Source: PALSA-926 sp964476835
Lineage (GTDB): Bacteria; Pseudomonadota; Alphaproteobacteria; Micavibrionales; UBA2020
Reading direction: 5' to 3'
NCBI GenBank assembly: GCA_964476835.1
Contig: CAYZCE010000002.1
Location: 111,610 to 175,609 of the forward strand
DNA: 64,000 bases
The translations under genes and the position numbers were made by a program. This document shows positions 7,587 to 16,488 of this stretch, piece by piece. The first letter of the stretch is position 1. Each line of letters begins with the position of its first letter. The notes below the pieces were generated by a model, which was not told where the DNA came from, did no database searches, and saw nothing but the letters and a program-made list of their open reading frames with translations.

Positions 7587-8051
7587 ATGATCATCGACCG
7601 CAAACGCCGCAGGCTGATCGACGGGGTCGCATTGCTGGCACTGGCCGCCGTGTTCCTCTGGTTCCCCACCGCATTGAAAAAGCCGCGCGAGGCCTATCAC
7701 CAGGTCTTGGTCGCGACCGCGCAGATGACCGAGAAGGACCCCTTCCGCGGCGCGCAGATATTGGTGCTCAAGCATAACAGCTATGGCGCGATGGGCGTGG
7801 TGATCAACCGCGCGCACGACGGCGGGCCGATCAAGAAAAAGAAGGATGTCACCTTCTACGACATCGCCAAGGCGCCGGCCGGCGCGGTGCCGATGCCGGA
7901 GCTGGGCATCGCCTACAAGATCGACGCGGACGACAAGACGGGCATCGTCTACCGCGGCCGCGCCGAATGGGCGCCCGGGCAGCTCGACCGCGAGTTGGCG
8001 AACGGCGCGTGGACGATCATCCCCGCCGACAAGACGATGGTGTTGAAGTAA
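7587..8051 (+). CDS. membrane-anchored YqgE/AlgH-like protein
   Basis: A 154-aa protein with an N-terminal transmembrane segment (about 12-28) after a basic MIIDRKRRRL start. The rest matches the YqgE (DUF179) pattern: VLVATAQMTEKDPF, then GAMGVVINRAHDG, and near the end EWAPGQLDRELANGAWTIIP. Ordinary YqgE is about 185 aa, cytosolic and lacks a membrane anchor; here the middle is shortened. GGGAGG stands at a good distance before the ATG. It follows the ligase pair in the same direction with a 67-bp gap that includes a 14-bp palindrome (7532-7545). Function unknown. Confidence 0.75.
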   Translation: MIIDRKRRRLIDGVALLALAAVFLWFPTALKKPREAYHQVLVATAQMTEKDPFRGAQILVLKHNSYGAMGVVINRAHDGGPIKKKKDVTFYDIAKAPAGAVPMPELGIAYKIDADDKTGIVYRGRAEWAPGQLDRELANGAWTIIPADKTMVLK

Positions 8052-8057
8052 GACACC

Positions 8058-9164
8058 TTACGGCTTCGGTCCCTGGATCGTGCCGACCTTGAAGAGCAGC
8101 TTCACCTGCGCCTTGGCGTATTCATCCTTCATGCGGTCGACAAGGTCATGCACGCTCGGCGTGTCATGGATGCTGCCGACGCCCTGGCCGGCCGACCAGA
8201 CCTTGTTCCAGCTGGCGGCTTCCTTCTCGACGGCCTTGCCGATGAGCTTCGACTTCAGCTTGGCGGCTGCCTTCTTGAAATGCTTGCTGAGCAGCTTCTG
8301 GCCGGTTTGGTTGACAGCGGCGACGATCTTGCTCCACGTGCTCGGCTTGCCCGGCGACATCTTGCCGGTGTTGGGGCCCGCCTTGCGCAGGTCCTCGATG
8401 TTGTAGCCCGCTTCGGCGAGGCTCTTGTCGATGAAGTTCGCCGGTACGCCGCTGATCACGGAGGTGTAGACGAGGTCGGCGGCTGCGGCGTCGACGATCA
8501 TCTTCTTGTGTTCGGGGTTGGCGCCCGCTTCGACGGTGCTGATAAAGCGCGTACCCATGTAGGCGAAATCGGCGCCCATCGCTTGCGCGGCAAGGATGTC
8601 GCCGCCCGAAGTCATCGCGCCGGAAAGGATGAGGAGGCCGTCGTAGAACGAGCGGATCTCGTCGATCAGCGCGATCGGGTTCATGGTGCCCGCGTGGCCG
8701 CCGGCGCCCGCTGCGACCGCGATGATGCCGTCGACGCCCGCCGCGATCGCCTTCTTGGCGTGTTCGGCATTGGTGACGTCGTGCAGCACGATGCCGCCGT
8801 AGGAATGGATCGCGTCGATGACGTCCTGCTTGAGGCCGAGCGAGGTGATGACGACCGGCACCTTGTGCTTGACGAAGAGCGCGACGTCGGCCGGGCAGCG
8901 CGGGTGCTGCAGGATCAGGTTGACCGCATAGGGCGCGATGGTCTTGCCCGGGTTTTGCGCGCGTAAGTCGTCGACGCCTTTGTTCATCTCGACCAGCCAC
9001 TTTTCAAGTTCTTCCGAAGTGCGCTGGTTGAGCGCGGGGAAGCTGCCGACGACGCCTTCCGCGCACGCGGCCAGCGCCAGCGTCGGGTTCGAGACAAGGA
9101 ACATCGGCGCCATGATGAGAGGCAGGTCGGTCTTCGATTTCAGGGTCTGGGCGGGAGTCGACAT
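8058..9164 (-). CDS. nitronate monooxygenase / NAD(P)H-dependent flavin oxidoreductase family
   Basis: 368 aa. TIM-barrel FMN enzyme of the 2-nitropropane dioxygenase type: LPLIMAPMFLVSNP at the N-terminus, APYAVNLI, a HDVTNAEHAKKAI segment, the phosphate-binding GVDGIIAVAAGAGGHAG loop near 145, and GADFAYMGTRF. Members oxidise nitronates or act as enoyl reductase-like oxidoreductases; the substrate is not readable. I start at 9164 (MSTPAQ) because AGAAGGA lies 9 nt upstream; an ATG three codons earlier touches the Shine-Dalgarno itself. A C-terminal Lys/Ala-rich extension is seen near residues 285-310. Confidence 0.85.
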   Translation of the reverse strand: MSTPAQTLKSKTDLPLIMAPMFLVSNPTLALAACAEGVVGSFPALNQRTSEELEKWLVEMNKGVDDLRAQNPGKTIAPYAVNLILQHPRCPADVALFVKHKVPVVITSLGLKQDVIDAIHSYGGIVLHDVTNAEHAKKAIAAGVDGIIAVAAGAGGHAGTMNPIALIDEIRSFYDGLLILSGAMTSGGDILAAQAMGADFAYMGTRFISTVEAGANPEHKKMIVDAAAADLVYTSVISGVPANFIDKSLAEAGYNIEDLRKAGPNTGKMSPGKPSTWSKIVAAVNQTGQKLLSKHFKKAAAKLKSKLIGKAVEKEAASWNKVWSAGQGVGSIHDTPSVHDLVDRMKDEYAKAQVKLLFKVGTIQGPKP

Positions 9165-9186
9165 GGGTTTCATTCCTTCTGTCTGT

Positions 9187-9615
9187 TTAAAGGGCTTTGC
9201 GCATTTTGACGTGCGGGATGGAGAGGGAGTCGTAGATACCGCCTTCGGCCGCGTAACCGAGCTTCTCGTAGAAGCCGGCGGCCGCGAGGCGTGCGCTCAT
9301 TTCGATGGACTGTGCACCGAGGCCGCGCGCGTGGGCTTCGGCATAAGAAACCAGACCGCGCCCGAGGCCGCGTTGCTGCTGTTCCGTATCGACGCACATC
9401 TGGCGCAGCTTGAGGGTTTGCGCAGGACACGGCTCGAGCATCAGGGAGGCGACGGGAGATCCGTCCTTGAATGCCGCGAAGATCAGCACGCCGGGCTGGA
9501 GGGTGCGGTCCTCGGCCGTCAGCGTCAGGCCGAGCGGACGACGCAAGACGCGCTCACGCAGGTCATCGACCTGCGCGTGCTGAGGGCTGCCATGCTGAAC
9601 AATCGTATATTCCAT
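9187..9615 (-). CDS. GNAT-family acetyltransferase
   Basis: A 142-aa single-domain N-acetyltransferase. Motif A, the acetyl-CoA pyrophosphate loop, is visible in MCVDTEQQQRGLGRGLV (Q-x-x-G-x-G), followed by AAAGFYEKLGY, the usual motif B. The N-terminal third carries a RERVLRRPLGL segment like ElaA-type GNATs. Substrate unknown. It lies 22 bp upstream of the flavin oxidoreductase gene in the same direction, so they are probably co-transcribed. The Shine-Dalgarno is weak. Confidence 0.85.
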   Translation of the reverse strand: MEYTIVQHGSPQHAQVDDLRERVLRRPLGLTLTAEDRTLQPGVLIFAAFKDGSPVASLMLEPCPAQTLKLRQMCVDTEQQQRGLGRGLVSYAEAHARGLGAQSIEMSARLAAAGFYEKLGYAAEGGIYDSLSIPHVKMRKAL

Positions 9616-9672
9616 TGCCGCTTAATTTATATGGTAAAAAGAGAAAAGGCAAGCTCGAAAAACCGTTTTATA

Positions 9673-10485
9673 TCAAGGCCATTTTGCTTCCGGCGGCAGG
9701 GACATCAGGATCGCTTCAGGATTCCCGCCGGTCTTGAGGCCGAACTGGGTGCCACGGTCGTAGAGCAGGTTGAACTCGGCGTAGCGGCCGCGGCGGACGA
9801 GTTGATGCTCGCGCTGCTCGGGCGTCCATGGCTTTTGCATGTGGCGGCGGACGATCCTGGGGTAGATGTCGAGGAAGGCGCGGCCGACATCTTGCGTGAA
9901 GGCGAAGTCCTTTTCGGGAGATCCGCTCTCGAGGTAATCATAGAAAATCCCGCCCACACCGCGCGCCTCGCCGCGATGCGGCAGGAAGAAATATTCGTCG
10001 CACCACTTCTTGAATTTGGGGTAATAGGTCGCGTCCGTCTTGTCGCAGGCGGCCTTGAAAGCGGCGTGGAAATCGGCGGTGTCTTCGTCGTTGGCGACCA
10101 TCGGCGTCAGGTCGGCGCCGCCGCCGAACCATGCCTTGGACGTGACGATGTGGCGCGTGTTCATGTGCACCGCCGGCACCAGCGGGGAGCGCATGTGCGC
10201 GACGAGGCTGATGCCGGTCGCGAAGAAATTGCCGTCGCCCGCCGCGCCGGGGATCTGCTTGCGGAATTCTTCCGAGAACTGGCCGGAGACGGTCGAGACG
10301 TTGACGCCGACCTTCTCGAACACGTGACCCCGCATGACCGACATCACGCCGCCCCCGCCGCCCTCGCGCGTCCAGGCCTTGCGCTCGAATGTGGCGGCGC
10401 TGCCCATGTCGGATTCTATCGCCTCAAACGCCGCGCAGATCTGGTCGCGCAGGGAGATGAACCAGCTTTCCGCTTTTTCTTTCAT
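9673..10485 (-). CDS. hemF: aerobic coproporphyrinogen III oxidase
   Basis: 270 aa. Oxygen-dependent decarboxylation of coproporphyrinogen III to protoporphyrinogen IX in haem synthesis. Family signatures are REGGGGGVMSVMRG near residue 45, MNTRHIVTSKAWFGGGADLTP near 110, HRGEARGVGGIFYDY near 180 and GRYAEFNLLYDRGTQFGLKTGG near the C-terminus. The start at 10485 has AAGGAGG five bases upstream; the longer frame to 10518 lacks a Shine-Dalgarno. Located next to trmL on the same strand and divergent from the bc1 operon. The protein is a soluble homodimer in known cases. Confidence 0.95.
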   Translation of the reverse strand: MKEKAESWFISLRDQICAAFEAIESDMGSAATFERKAWTREGGGGGVMSVMRGHVFEKVGVNVSTVSGQFSEEFRKQIPGAAGDGNFFATGISLVAHMRSPLVPAVHMNTRHIVTSKAWFGGGADLTPMVANDEDTADFHAAFKAACDKTDATYYPKFKKWCDEYFFLPHRGEARGVGGIFYDYLESGSPEKDFAFTQDVGRAFLDIYPRIVRRHMQKPWTPEQREHQLVRRGRYAEFNLLYDRGTQFGLKTGGNPEAILMSLPPEAKWP

Positions 10486-10540
10486 GTGAGCCTCCTTGAA
10501 TGGGCGATACCCTAGCACAGGGCAACCCCCGGCGCTTGAT

Positions 10541-10996
10541 TTAAGTCATGCCCGGAAAGCGGCCAACCTGTCGCAGCGCCTCGCCCAACACCAGCGTCGC
10601 GGCGACGGCCACGTTGAGCGAGCGCATCCCCGCCGCCATTGGGATGGTCACCGCCGCCTCGCAGGCATCGCGCACCGCGTCCGGCACCCCGGCGCTTTCG
10701 CGACCGGCGAGCAGGATGTCCGTGGATTCAAAGCGGAAATCGAGGAACGGCACCGCCGCCTTGGTCGACATCAGCACCAGCCTTCCCGGCTTCTGCGCCC
10801 GGAAGGCGTCCCAGCTGGCGTGGCGGGTGAGGTCGAGGCTGTCGATATAGTCCATCCCCGCCCGTTTCAGGCTTTTGTCAGAAAGCGGGAAGCCGCATGG
10901 CTCGATGATATCCATCCCCACCCCGAGGCAGGCGCAGAGCCGCATGAGGGTGCCGGTGTTCTGGGGGATGTCGGGCTGATAGAGGGCGAGGCGCAT
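10541..10996 (-). CDS. trmL: tRNA (cytidine(34)-2'-O)-methyltransferase
   Basis: A 151-aa SPOUT-class methyltransferase that modifies the wobble ribose of tRNA-Leu isoacceptors. Signatures: LYQPDIPQNTGTLMRLCACLG at the N-terminus (motif 1, Asn and Arg), LLAGRESAGVPDAV (motif 2) and IPMAAGMRSLNVAVAATLV (trefoil-knot motif 3). Full length for the family. GGAGG is about 10 nt upstream of the ATG. The divergent intergenic region (10997-11123) must hold both its own promoter and that of petA. Confidence 0.93.
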   Translation of the reverse strand: MRLALYQPDIPQNTGTLMRLCACLGVGMDIIEPCGFPLSDKSLKRAGMDYIDSLDLTRHASWDAFRAQKPGRLVLMSTKAAVPFLDFRFESTDILLAGRESAGVPDAVRDACEAAVTIPMAAGMRSLNVAVAATLVLGEALRQVGRFPGMT

Positions 10997-11080
10997 TCTA
11001 CATAATCCTCCGCGATTTTTGGCGCGGTCTCCATGTGTTCTCTTTTATTTTCTGTGGCTTGAGCGTACTATCTTCCGTCG

Positions 11081-11096
11081 AACAGTGTCGACTGTT
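11081..11096. promoter_or_regulatory. dyad in the trmL–petA intergenic region
   Basis: AACAGT-N4-ACTGTT, a perfect 6-bp inverted repeat 28 bp before the petA start. It could be a regulator site for the bc1 operon, or chance; no factor can be assigned. Confidence 0.3.
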
Positions 11097-11123
11097 TTCC
11101 ACCTCGAGAGAAAGATTCAAAAT

Positions 11124-11657
11124 ATGGATTCAACGACGAAAAAGGGCGGCACGCGCCGCGATTTCCTGTACCTGACGGCAGGCGCGATGGGCGCGGTCGG
11201 CGCAGGCTCCGCTTTGTGGCCATTCGTGGACAGCATGAACCCCGCCGCCGACACGCTGGCGCTGGCGACCGCGGAAGTCGACATCAGCAAGGTCGAGGTC
11301 GGCTCCGCCATCACCGCCGTCTGGCGCGGCGCGCCGGTCTTCATCCGCCACCGCACCGCGGACGAGATCGCGCAAGCGCGCGCCGTCAGCATGGACGAGC
11401 TGCGCGACCCGCAAACCGACGAACAACGCACCAAGAAGCCCGAATGGCTGATCGTCAAGGGCGTCTGCACGCATCTCGGCTGCATCCCGCTCGGCACCAA
11501 GCCCGGCCAGCCGCGCGGCGATTTCGGCGGCTGGTTCTGCCCCTGCCACGGCTCGCACTACGACACCGCCGGCCGCATCCGCAAGGGACCGGCGCCCAAG
11601 AACCTGCTCGTCCCCGCTTATGAATTCGTGACCGACACGCTCGTTCGCATCGGCTAA
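11124..11657 (+). CDS. petA: ubiquinol-cytochrome c reductase iron-sulfur (Rieske) subunit
   Basis: 177 aa. Rieske protein of the bc1 complex, which transfers electrons from ubiquinol to cytochrome c1. A twin-arginine motif (TRRDFLYL, residues 10-17) precedes a hydrophobic membrane anchor. The [2Fe-2S] ligands are in CTHLGC (Cys115, His117) and CPCHGS (Cys139, His142), with the disulfide cysteines Cys120 and Cys141. The start MDSTTKK is preceded by GAGAGAAAG; upstream frame extension is unsupported. First gene of a three-gene operon; cytochrome b begins 18 bp later. Confidence 0.97.
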   Translation: MDSTTKKGGTRRDFLYLTAGAMGAVGAGSALWPFVDSMNPAADTLALATAEVDISKVEVGSAITAVWRGAPVFIRHRTADEIAQARAVSMDELRDPQTDEQRTKKPEWLIVKGVCTHLGCIPLGTKPGQPRGDFGGWFCPCHGSHYDTAGRIRKGPAPKNLLVPAYEFVTDTLVRIG

Positions 11658-11675
11658 TTTAGAGGAATAAACGCA

Positions 11676-12929
11676 ATGGCTGCTTCCAAGGAAAAATTCG
11701 ACAACCAGGTCGTGCAGTGGATCAACGACCGCCTGCCGATCTTCTCGATGATGAACAACGAGTACGGCAAGTTCCCGACCCCGAAGAACTTCAACTACTT
11801 CTGGAACTTCGGCGCGATCGCGATGGCCATGCTGGGCATCATGATCCTCTCGGGCATCTTCATGGCAATGAACTACGCGCCCAACTCCGGCCTCGCCTTC
11901 TCGAGCATCGAGCGCACCATGCGCGACGTCAACTACGGCTGGCTGCTGCGCTACATCCACATGAACGGCGCGTCTTTCTTCTTCGTCGCCGTCTACGTGC
12001 ACATCTTCCGCGGCCTCTACTACGGATCGTATAAAAAGCCGCGCGAGCTGGTGTGGATCTTCGGCGTCGTCATCATGCTGCTGATGATGGCCACCGCCTT
12101 CATGGGCTACGCGCTGCCGTGGTCGCAGATGTCGGGCTGGGGCGTGACCGTCATCACCTCGCTCTTCTCCGCGATCCCGCTGGTGGGCGACAGCCTCGTC
12201 ACCTGGCTGTGGGGCGGCTTCTCGGTCGACAACCCGACGCTCAACCGCTTCTTCGCGCTGCACTTCCTGCTGCCGTTCGTGATCTGCGCGGTCGTGTTCG
12301 TGCACGTCTGGGCGCTGCACGTGACCGGGTCCAACAACCCGACCGGCGTCGAGCCGAAGTCGGAGAAGGACACCATCCCCTTCCACCCCTACTACACCAC
12401 CAAGGACAGCTTCGGCACCGTTGTGTTCTTCATCGCGTTTGCGGCAGTCGTGTTCTTCGCGCCGCTCGCGCTGACCGAACCCGACCACTTCAAGATGTTC
12501 GACCCGATGCAGACGCCGCCGCACATCGTGCCGGAATGGTACTTCCTGCCGTTCTACGCGATCCTGCGCGCCTTCACGCTCGACATCTCGATCCCCTTCA
12601 CGCACATCATCCTGCTGCCGGCAAAGCTGCAGGGCGTCATCGCGATGTTCGGCTCGATCATCCTCTTGATGTTCCTGCCGTGGCTTGACACCTCGCCAGT
12701 GCGCTCCGCGCGCTACCGCCCGGTCTACAGGAAGTGCATGTACGCGCTGGTCGTCGCGATGGTGATGCTCGGCTACGCCGGCGCCAAGCCGCCGGAAGGC
12801 CCCGCCGTCTGGCTCGGCCGCATCGGCACGCTGTATTACTTCCTGCACTTCCTGGTGCTGGTTCCCTACCTGGGCAAAAAGGAAAAGACCCTGCCCCTGC
12901 CCAAGAGCATTTCCGAGGAGAACGCCTGA
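11676..12929 (+). CDS. petB: cytochrome b subunit of the bc1 complex
   Basis: 417 aa, eight predicted transmembrane helices. Two haem b groups are bound by His pairs in helices B and D; the conserved RYIHMNGASFFF and HFLLPFVICAVVFVHVWALH segments are visible, as are the quinol-oxidation motif PEWYFLPFY and the GWGVTVIT loop. AGAGGA precedes the start. The stop overlaps the cytochrome c1 start by 1 bp (TGATG). Length and the single-polypeptide b-type organisation match alphaproteobacterial fbcB. Confidence 0.97.
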   Translation: MAASKEKFDNQVVQWINDRLPIFSMMNNEYGKFPTPKNFNYFWNFGAIAMAMLGIMILSGIFMAMNYAPNSGLAFSSIERTMRDVNYGWLLRYIHMNGASFFFVAVYVHIFRGLYYGSYKKPRELVWIFGVVIMLLMMATAFMGYALPWSQMSGWGVTVITSLFSAIPLVGDSLVTWLWGGFSVDNPTLNRFFALHFLLPFVICAVVFVHVWALHVTGSNNPTGVEPKSEKDTIPFHPYYTTKDSFGTVVFFIAFAAVVFFAPLALTEPDHFKMFDPMQTPPHIVPEWYFLPFYAILRAFTLDISIPFTHIILLPAKLQGVIAMFGSIILLMFLPWLDTSPVRSARYRPVYRKCMYALVVAMVMLGYAGAKPPEGPAVWLGRIGTLYYFLHFLVLVPYLGKKEKTLPLPKSISEENA

Positions 12930-13681
12930 TGAAAAACCAAGCATTGATCGCAGGCCTGCTCCTGACGCTCACCGCCGCACCGGCGCTGGCGAACGAAGAG
13001 GCGCTGCCGCACCAGAACTGGCCACACCAAGGCGTCTTCGGCACCTATGACCGCGCAGCGCTGCAACGCGGCTTCCAGGTGTATAAGGAGGTCTGCGCGG
13101 CCTGCCACGCGATGCACTTCCTGTCGTACCGTGACCTGACCGCGCTCGGCTACACGGCCGACGAAGTCAAGGCCATTGCGGCCGAGAACACCGTCACCGA
13201 CGGCCCCAACGACGACGGCGAGATGTTCGACCGTCCCGCCCTGCCGTCCGACCGCTTCCACTCACCGTTCAAGAACGACAAGGCCGCACGCGCCTCCAAC
13301 GGCGGCGCGCTGCCGCCCGACCTCTCGCTGATCGTCAAGGCGCGCGAAGGCGGCGAAGACTACGTCTACGGCATCCTCACCGGCTTCGAGGACGCGCCCG
13401 CGGGCTTCGCGCTGCAACCCGGCATGAACTACAACAAGGTCTTCGCCGGCCACCAGATCGCGATGCCCAAGCCGCTGAACGACGGCCAGGTTTCCTATGC
13501 CGACGGCACCGCCAACACGACCGCGCAAGAAGCGCGCGACGTCGTCGAGTTCCTCGCATGGGCGGGCGAGCCGCACATGGAGCAGCGCAAGCAGATGGGC
13601 TTCAAGGTCATCCTGTTCCTGATCGCCTTCGCCGGCATCATGTACAACGCCAAGAAAAAACTGTGGTCGAAACTGAAATAA
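12929..13681 (+). CDS. petC: cytochrome c1 subunit of the bc1 complex
   Basis: 250 aa. Sec signal peptide (about 1-21, ending APALA), covalent haem motif CAACH (Cys56, Cys59, His60), a GGALPPDLSLI segment, a Met ligand region (FAGHQIAMPKPL) and a single C-terminal membrane anchor (about 227-243) with a Lys-rich tail. GAGGAG lies 9 nt before the ATG that overlaps the petB stop. Completes the bc1 complex. The following Na/Pi gene starts 1 bp after the stop, so readthrough is likely. Confidence 0.96.
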   Translation: MKNQALIAGLLLTLTAAPALANEEALPHQNWPHQGVFGTYDRAALQRGFQVYKEVCAACHAMHFLSYRDLTALGYTADEVKAIAAENTVTDGPNDDGEMFDRPALPSDRFHSPFKNDKAARASNGGALPPDLSLIVKAREGGEDYVYGILTGFEDAPAGFALQPGMNYNKVFAGHQIAMPKPLNDGQVSYADGTANTTAQEARDVVEFLAWAGEPHMEQRKQMGFKVILFLIAFAGIMYNAKKKLWSKLK

Positions 13682-13682
13682 G

Positions 13683-15392
13683 ATGAGCGGAACCGAGATC
13701 CTGATACAGATCGCAGGCGGCGTGTGCCTGCTGCTCTGGGGCGTGCAGATGGTGTCCCAAGGCCTGAACAGGGCCTTCGGCACGATGCTGCGCCGCTTCA
13801 TCTCGAACTCGACCAACAACAGCTTCAAGGCCTTCGGCGTCGGCATCTTCGTCACCGCCATCCTGCAAAGCTCGACCGCCACCTCGATGATCGTCAGCTC
13901 GTTCGCGGCGCGCAGCGTCATCACCGTCTCGGCGGCGCTGGCCGTCATGCTCGGCGCCGACGTCGGCACCACGCTGGCGGCGCAGTTCATGTCGCTGAAC
14001 CTGTCGTGGATGGCGCCGGCCCTCATCATCACGGGCTATATCGTCGCCAAGTCGTTCGCCGACAGCCCGTACAAGCACGTCGGCCGCGCGCTGGTCGGCA
14101 TCGCGCTCGCCCTGCTCTCGCTCAAGCTGATCTCGGGCGCGGCGGAGCCTCTCAAGCATTCCGACGCGCTGCGCGCGCTGGTCGAGCCCCTCGGCACCCA
14201 GCCGATCCTCGCGATCCTCGTCTCCGCGCTGCTGACCTGGATGGTGCACTCCAGCCTCGGCATGGTGCTTTTGTATATGAGCTTCGTCGGTTCGGGCACC
14301 GTGCCGGTCGAACTCGGCCTCTACCTCGTGCTCGGCGCCAACCTGGGCGGCGTGATCGCGCCCGTCGTCATGACGATGCGCGACAACCCCGCCGGCCGCC
14401 GCGTGCCGCTCGGCAACCTGCTGACGCGCGCCGTCGGCGTGGCGCTGGTCGTGCCGTTCATGGCGCACGTCATCCTGCCCGCGATCGAGAGCGTGCACCC
14501 CGACCCCGCGCGCATGCTCATCAACTTCCATACCGCCTTCAACGTGGTGCTCGCCATGGTCTTCCTGCCCTTCGCCAAGCCGCTGACGCGGGTGAGCGAA
14601 GCCGTGCTGCCCGACCGTCCGCGCGAGGAGGATGAACTCCTGCCGCGCTACCTCGACCCCGCCGCCGTCTCCAACCCGCCCGCGGCGCTCGCCTGCGTGG
14701 TGCGCGAGACGCTGCGCGTCTGCGATATCGTGCAGCGCATGCTGCGCGACACGCTGGAATCCTTCCGCGTCAACAACCCGCGCCTCGTGCAGGCGATCCG
14801 CGAGAAGGAAACCATCGTCGATAGCCTTTATGAGTCGATCAAGATCTACCTCGCCCGCGTCGGCGTGCAGGAGCTGAGCCCGGAAGAGAGCCGCCGCTAC
14901 ATGCAGATCCTGACCTTCTCGACCAACCTCGAGCATGTCGGCGACATCATCGACAAGAGCCTGATGGAAATGGCGATGAAGAAGATCCGCAACCAGGACA
15001 ATTTCTCCCGCCAGGGCTTCGCCGAGATCGCCGAGCTGCACGGCCTCGTCATGGAGAGCCTGCAGGTGGCCCAGAACGTCTTCATGACCGGCGACGTCGG
15101 CATGGCGCGCAAGCTGTTCCAGGGCAAGGCCGTCCTGCGCACACACGAGATCGACGCCGCCGAAAGCCACTTCAAGCGCCTCAGCGAAGGCATCGCCGAG
15201 ACCATCGCGACCTCGAGCCTGCACCTCGACATCCTGCGCGACCTGCGCCGCATCAACAGCTACATCTCGCTGATCGCCTACCCGATCCTCGAGGCCGCCG
15301 ACGCCTTCAACCCGCACCTCAAGGCCGCGCCGGTGCGCGAGAAACTGCTGCCCGCCGCACCCGCCGAATCCCCGCTGCCGGAGAAATACTGA
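13683..15392 (+). CDS. Na/Pi cotransporter family protein with PhoU-like C-terminal domain
   Basis: 569 aa. N-terminal half holds two inverted NaPi-II-type repeats with the diagnostic ILQSSTATS near residue 60 and a second repeat around MVHSSLGMVLLYMS (about 180), plus LGADVGTTLAAQF and LGANLGGVIAPVV. The C-terminal part (about 335-560) is helical and PhoU-like. The family imports phosphate with sodium or acts in phosphate homeostasis. The gene is wedged between petC and the ankyrin array with 1-bp spacings, so it may share a transcript with both. GTG/ATG choice is not an issue; the ATG lacks a strong Shine-Dalgarno, consistent with translational coupling. Confidence 0.9.
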   Translation: MSGTEILIQIAGGVCLLLWGVQMVSQGLNRAFGTMLRRFISNSTNNSFKAFGVGIFVTAILQSSTATSMIVSSFAARSVITVSAALAVMLGADVGTTLAAQFMSLNLSWMAPALIITGYIVAKSFADSPYKHVGRALVGIALALLSLKLISGAAEPLKHSDALRALVEPLGTQPILAILVSALLTWMVHSSLGMVLLYMSFVGSGTVPVELGLYLVLGANLGGVIAPVVMTMRDNPAGRRVPLGNLLTRAVGVALVVPFMAHVILPAIESVHPDPARMLINFHTAFNVVLAMVFLPFAKPLTRVSEAVLPDRPREEDELLPRYLDPAAVSNPPAALACVVRETLRVCDIVQRMLRDTLESFRVNNPRLVQAIREKETIVDSLYESIKIYLARVGVQELSPEESRRYMQILTFSTNLEHVGDIIDKSLMEMAMKKIRNQDNFSRQGFAEIAELHGLVMESLQVAQNVFMTGDVGMARKLFQGKAVLRTHEIDAAESHFKRLSEGIAETIATSSLHLDILRDLRRINSYISLIAYPILEAADAFNPHLKAAPVREKLLPAAPAESPLPEKY

Positions 15393-15955
15393 TGGCTCCG
15401 GCCCAGCCGAAACTCCTGCCGCCGGCGCCGCAACCGACGCAGGCGGAAATCGACATGTTCGTCGCCGCCACGCGCGACAACCGCATCGCCGAAGTGGCCG
15501 CAACGCTCAACCGTTTCGGCACAGCCATCATCGACAAGCGCGCCACCGACAAGGACACCGCACTGAGCTGGGCGGCGTGGCTCGGATATGAAGAGATGAC
15601 CAAGATGCTGCTGGACCGCGGCGCCGACATCAACCTGGGCGAGCGCGAAGGCCGCACGCCGCTCCATTGCGCGGCGCAGACCAACCGCCCGAAGATCGCC
15701 GAAATCCTGATCGAACGCGGCGCGCGCCTCGATATTCGCGACGACAGGGGCCGCACGCCGCTCCAGGTCGCCGAAGAATTCAAGCGCACCGCCATCATCG
15801 CAGCCATCCGCGCGCGCGAAGCCGCGCTTGAGCGCCGGAAGCAAGAACGGCTCCGGCAGGAAGAGGAAGCCCGGCAGGCCGTGCGGCGCGATGCCCTCCT
15901 GAAAGCCGCAAAACCCCGGCACAAACCCTTCAAGAACAAGCCGCCGAAGCCATGA
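15392..15955 (+). CDS. ankyrin-repeat protein 1 of a four-gene tandem array
   Basis: 187 aa, no signal peptide or membrane segment. Begins with a Pro-rich lead and the shared PTQAEIDMFVAA block, then about four ankyrin repeats (GRTPLHCAAQTNRPKIAEI and GRTPLQVAEEFKR are the clearest), a charged coiled-coil-like helix rich in Arg and Glu (about 140-170) and the tail HKPFKNKPPKP. Overlaps the Na/Pi gene by 1 bp and the next ankyrin gene by 4 bp. Related throughout to the next three genes, so the set arose by tandem duplication. Ankyrin repeats bind proteins; no partner is evident. Confidence 0.88.
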   Translation: MAPAQPKLLPPAPQPTQAEIDMFVAATRDNRIAEVAATLNRFGTAIIDKRATDKDTALSWAAWLGYEEMTKMLLDRGADINLGEREGRTPLHCAAQTNRPKIAEILIERGARLDIRDDRGRTPLQVAEEFKRTAIIAAIRAREAALERRKQERLRQEEEARQAVRRDALLKAAKPRHKPFKNKPPKP

Positions 15956-16488
15956 GCACCCAGCCCACGCAAAGCGACATCAACGCCTTCTGCACCGCCG
16001 CGCAACGCGGACAGCTTGTGGACGTGGCTGAGTTCCTGGCCACGTTCGGCGACGCCATCGTCAACGGCATCGACAATGTCAGGAATACCGCCCTGACCTG
16101 GGCGGTGTGGAACAACCATAGGGCCGTCGTCGAGCTGCTGCTGGCCAACGGCGCGGACGTCAACCTGCCGGAAGCCTCCGGCTATACGCCGCTGCACTGC
16201 GCGGTGCAGGCGAACAAGCCGGAACTCGCCGAACTGCTGCTTGCCCACGACGCAGACATCGACAAGCGCGACAACAACAACCGCACGGCGCTGATGTTCG
16301 CCGAACAGCTCCATCGCGACGCCGTCGCCGCCGTGCTCCGCATCCGCCCGGGCGAGCTGGAACGCCAGAAGCGCGAAAAAGAGGAGCAGGCGCGCAAGCT
16401 CGAGGAATTCAAGCAGGCGCAGATGGACAAGCTGAAGAACGCGAAGCCGAAAGGTCCCGGCTTCAAGAACAAGCCGCCGCACCCATGA
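15952..16488 (+). CDS. ankyrin-repeat protein 2 of the array
   Basis: 178 aa with the same plan: PTQSDINAFCTAA lead, repeats with GYTPLHCAVQANKPELAELL and NRTALMFAEQLHRD, charged helix (about 140-165) and tail PGFKNKPPHP. It is the array member whose fourth repeat diverges most (TALMFAEQ instead of TPLQVAE). ATGA overlaps at both ends show strict translational coupling in the operon. Soluble and cytoplasmic unless the tail is an export signal. Confidence 0.88.
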   Translation: MSTQPTQSDINAFCTAAQRGQLVDVAEFLATFGDAIVNGIDNVRNTALTWAVWNNHRAVVELLLANGADVNLPEASGYTPLHCAVQANKPELAELLLAHDADIDKRDNNNRTALMFAEQLHRDAVAAVLRIRPGELERQKREKEEQARKLEEFKQAQMDKLKNAKPKGPGFKNKPPHP

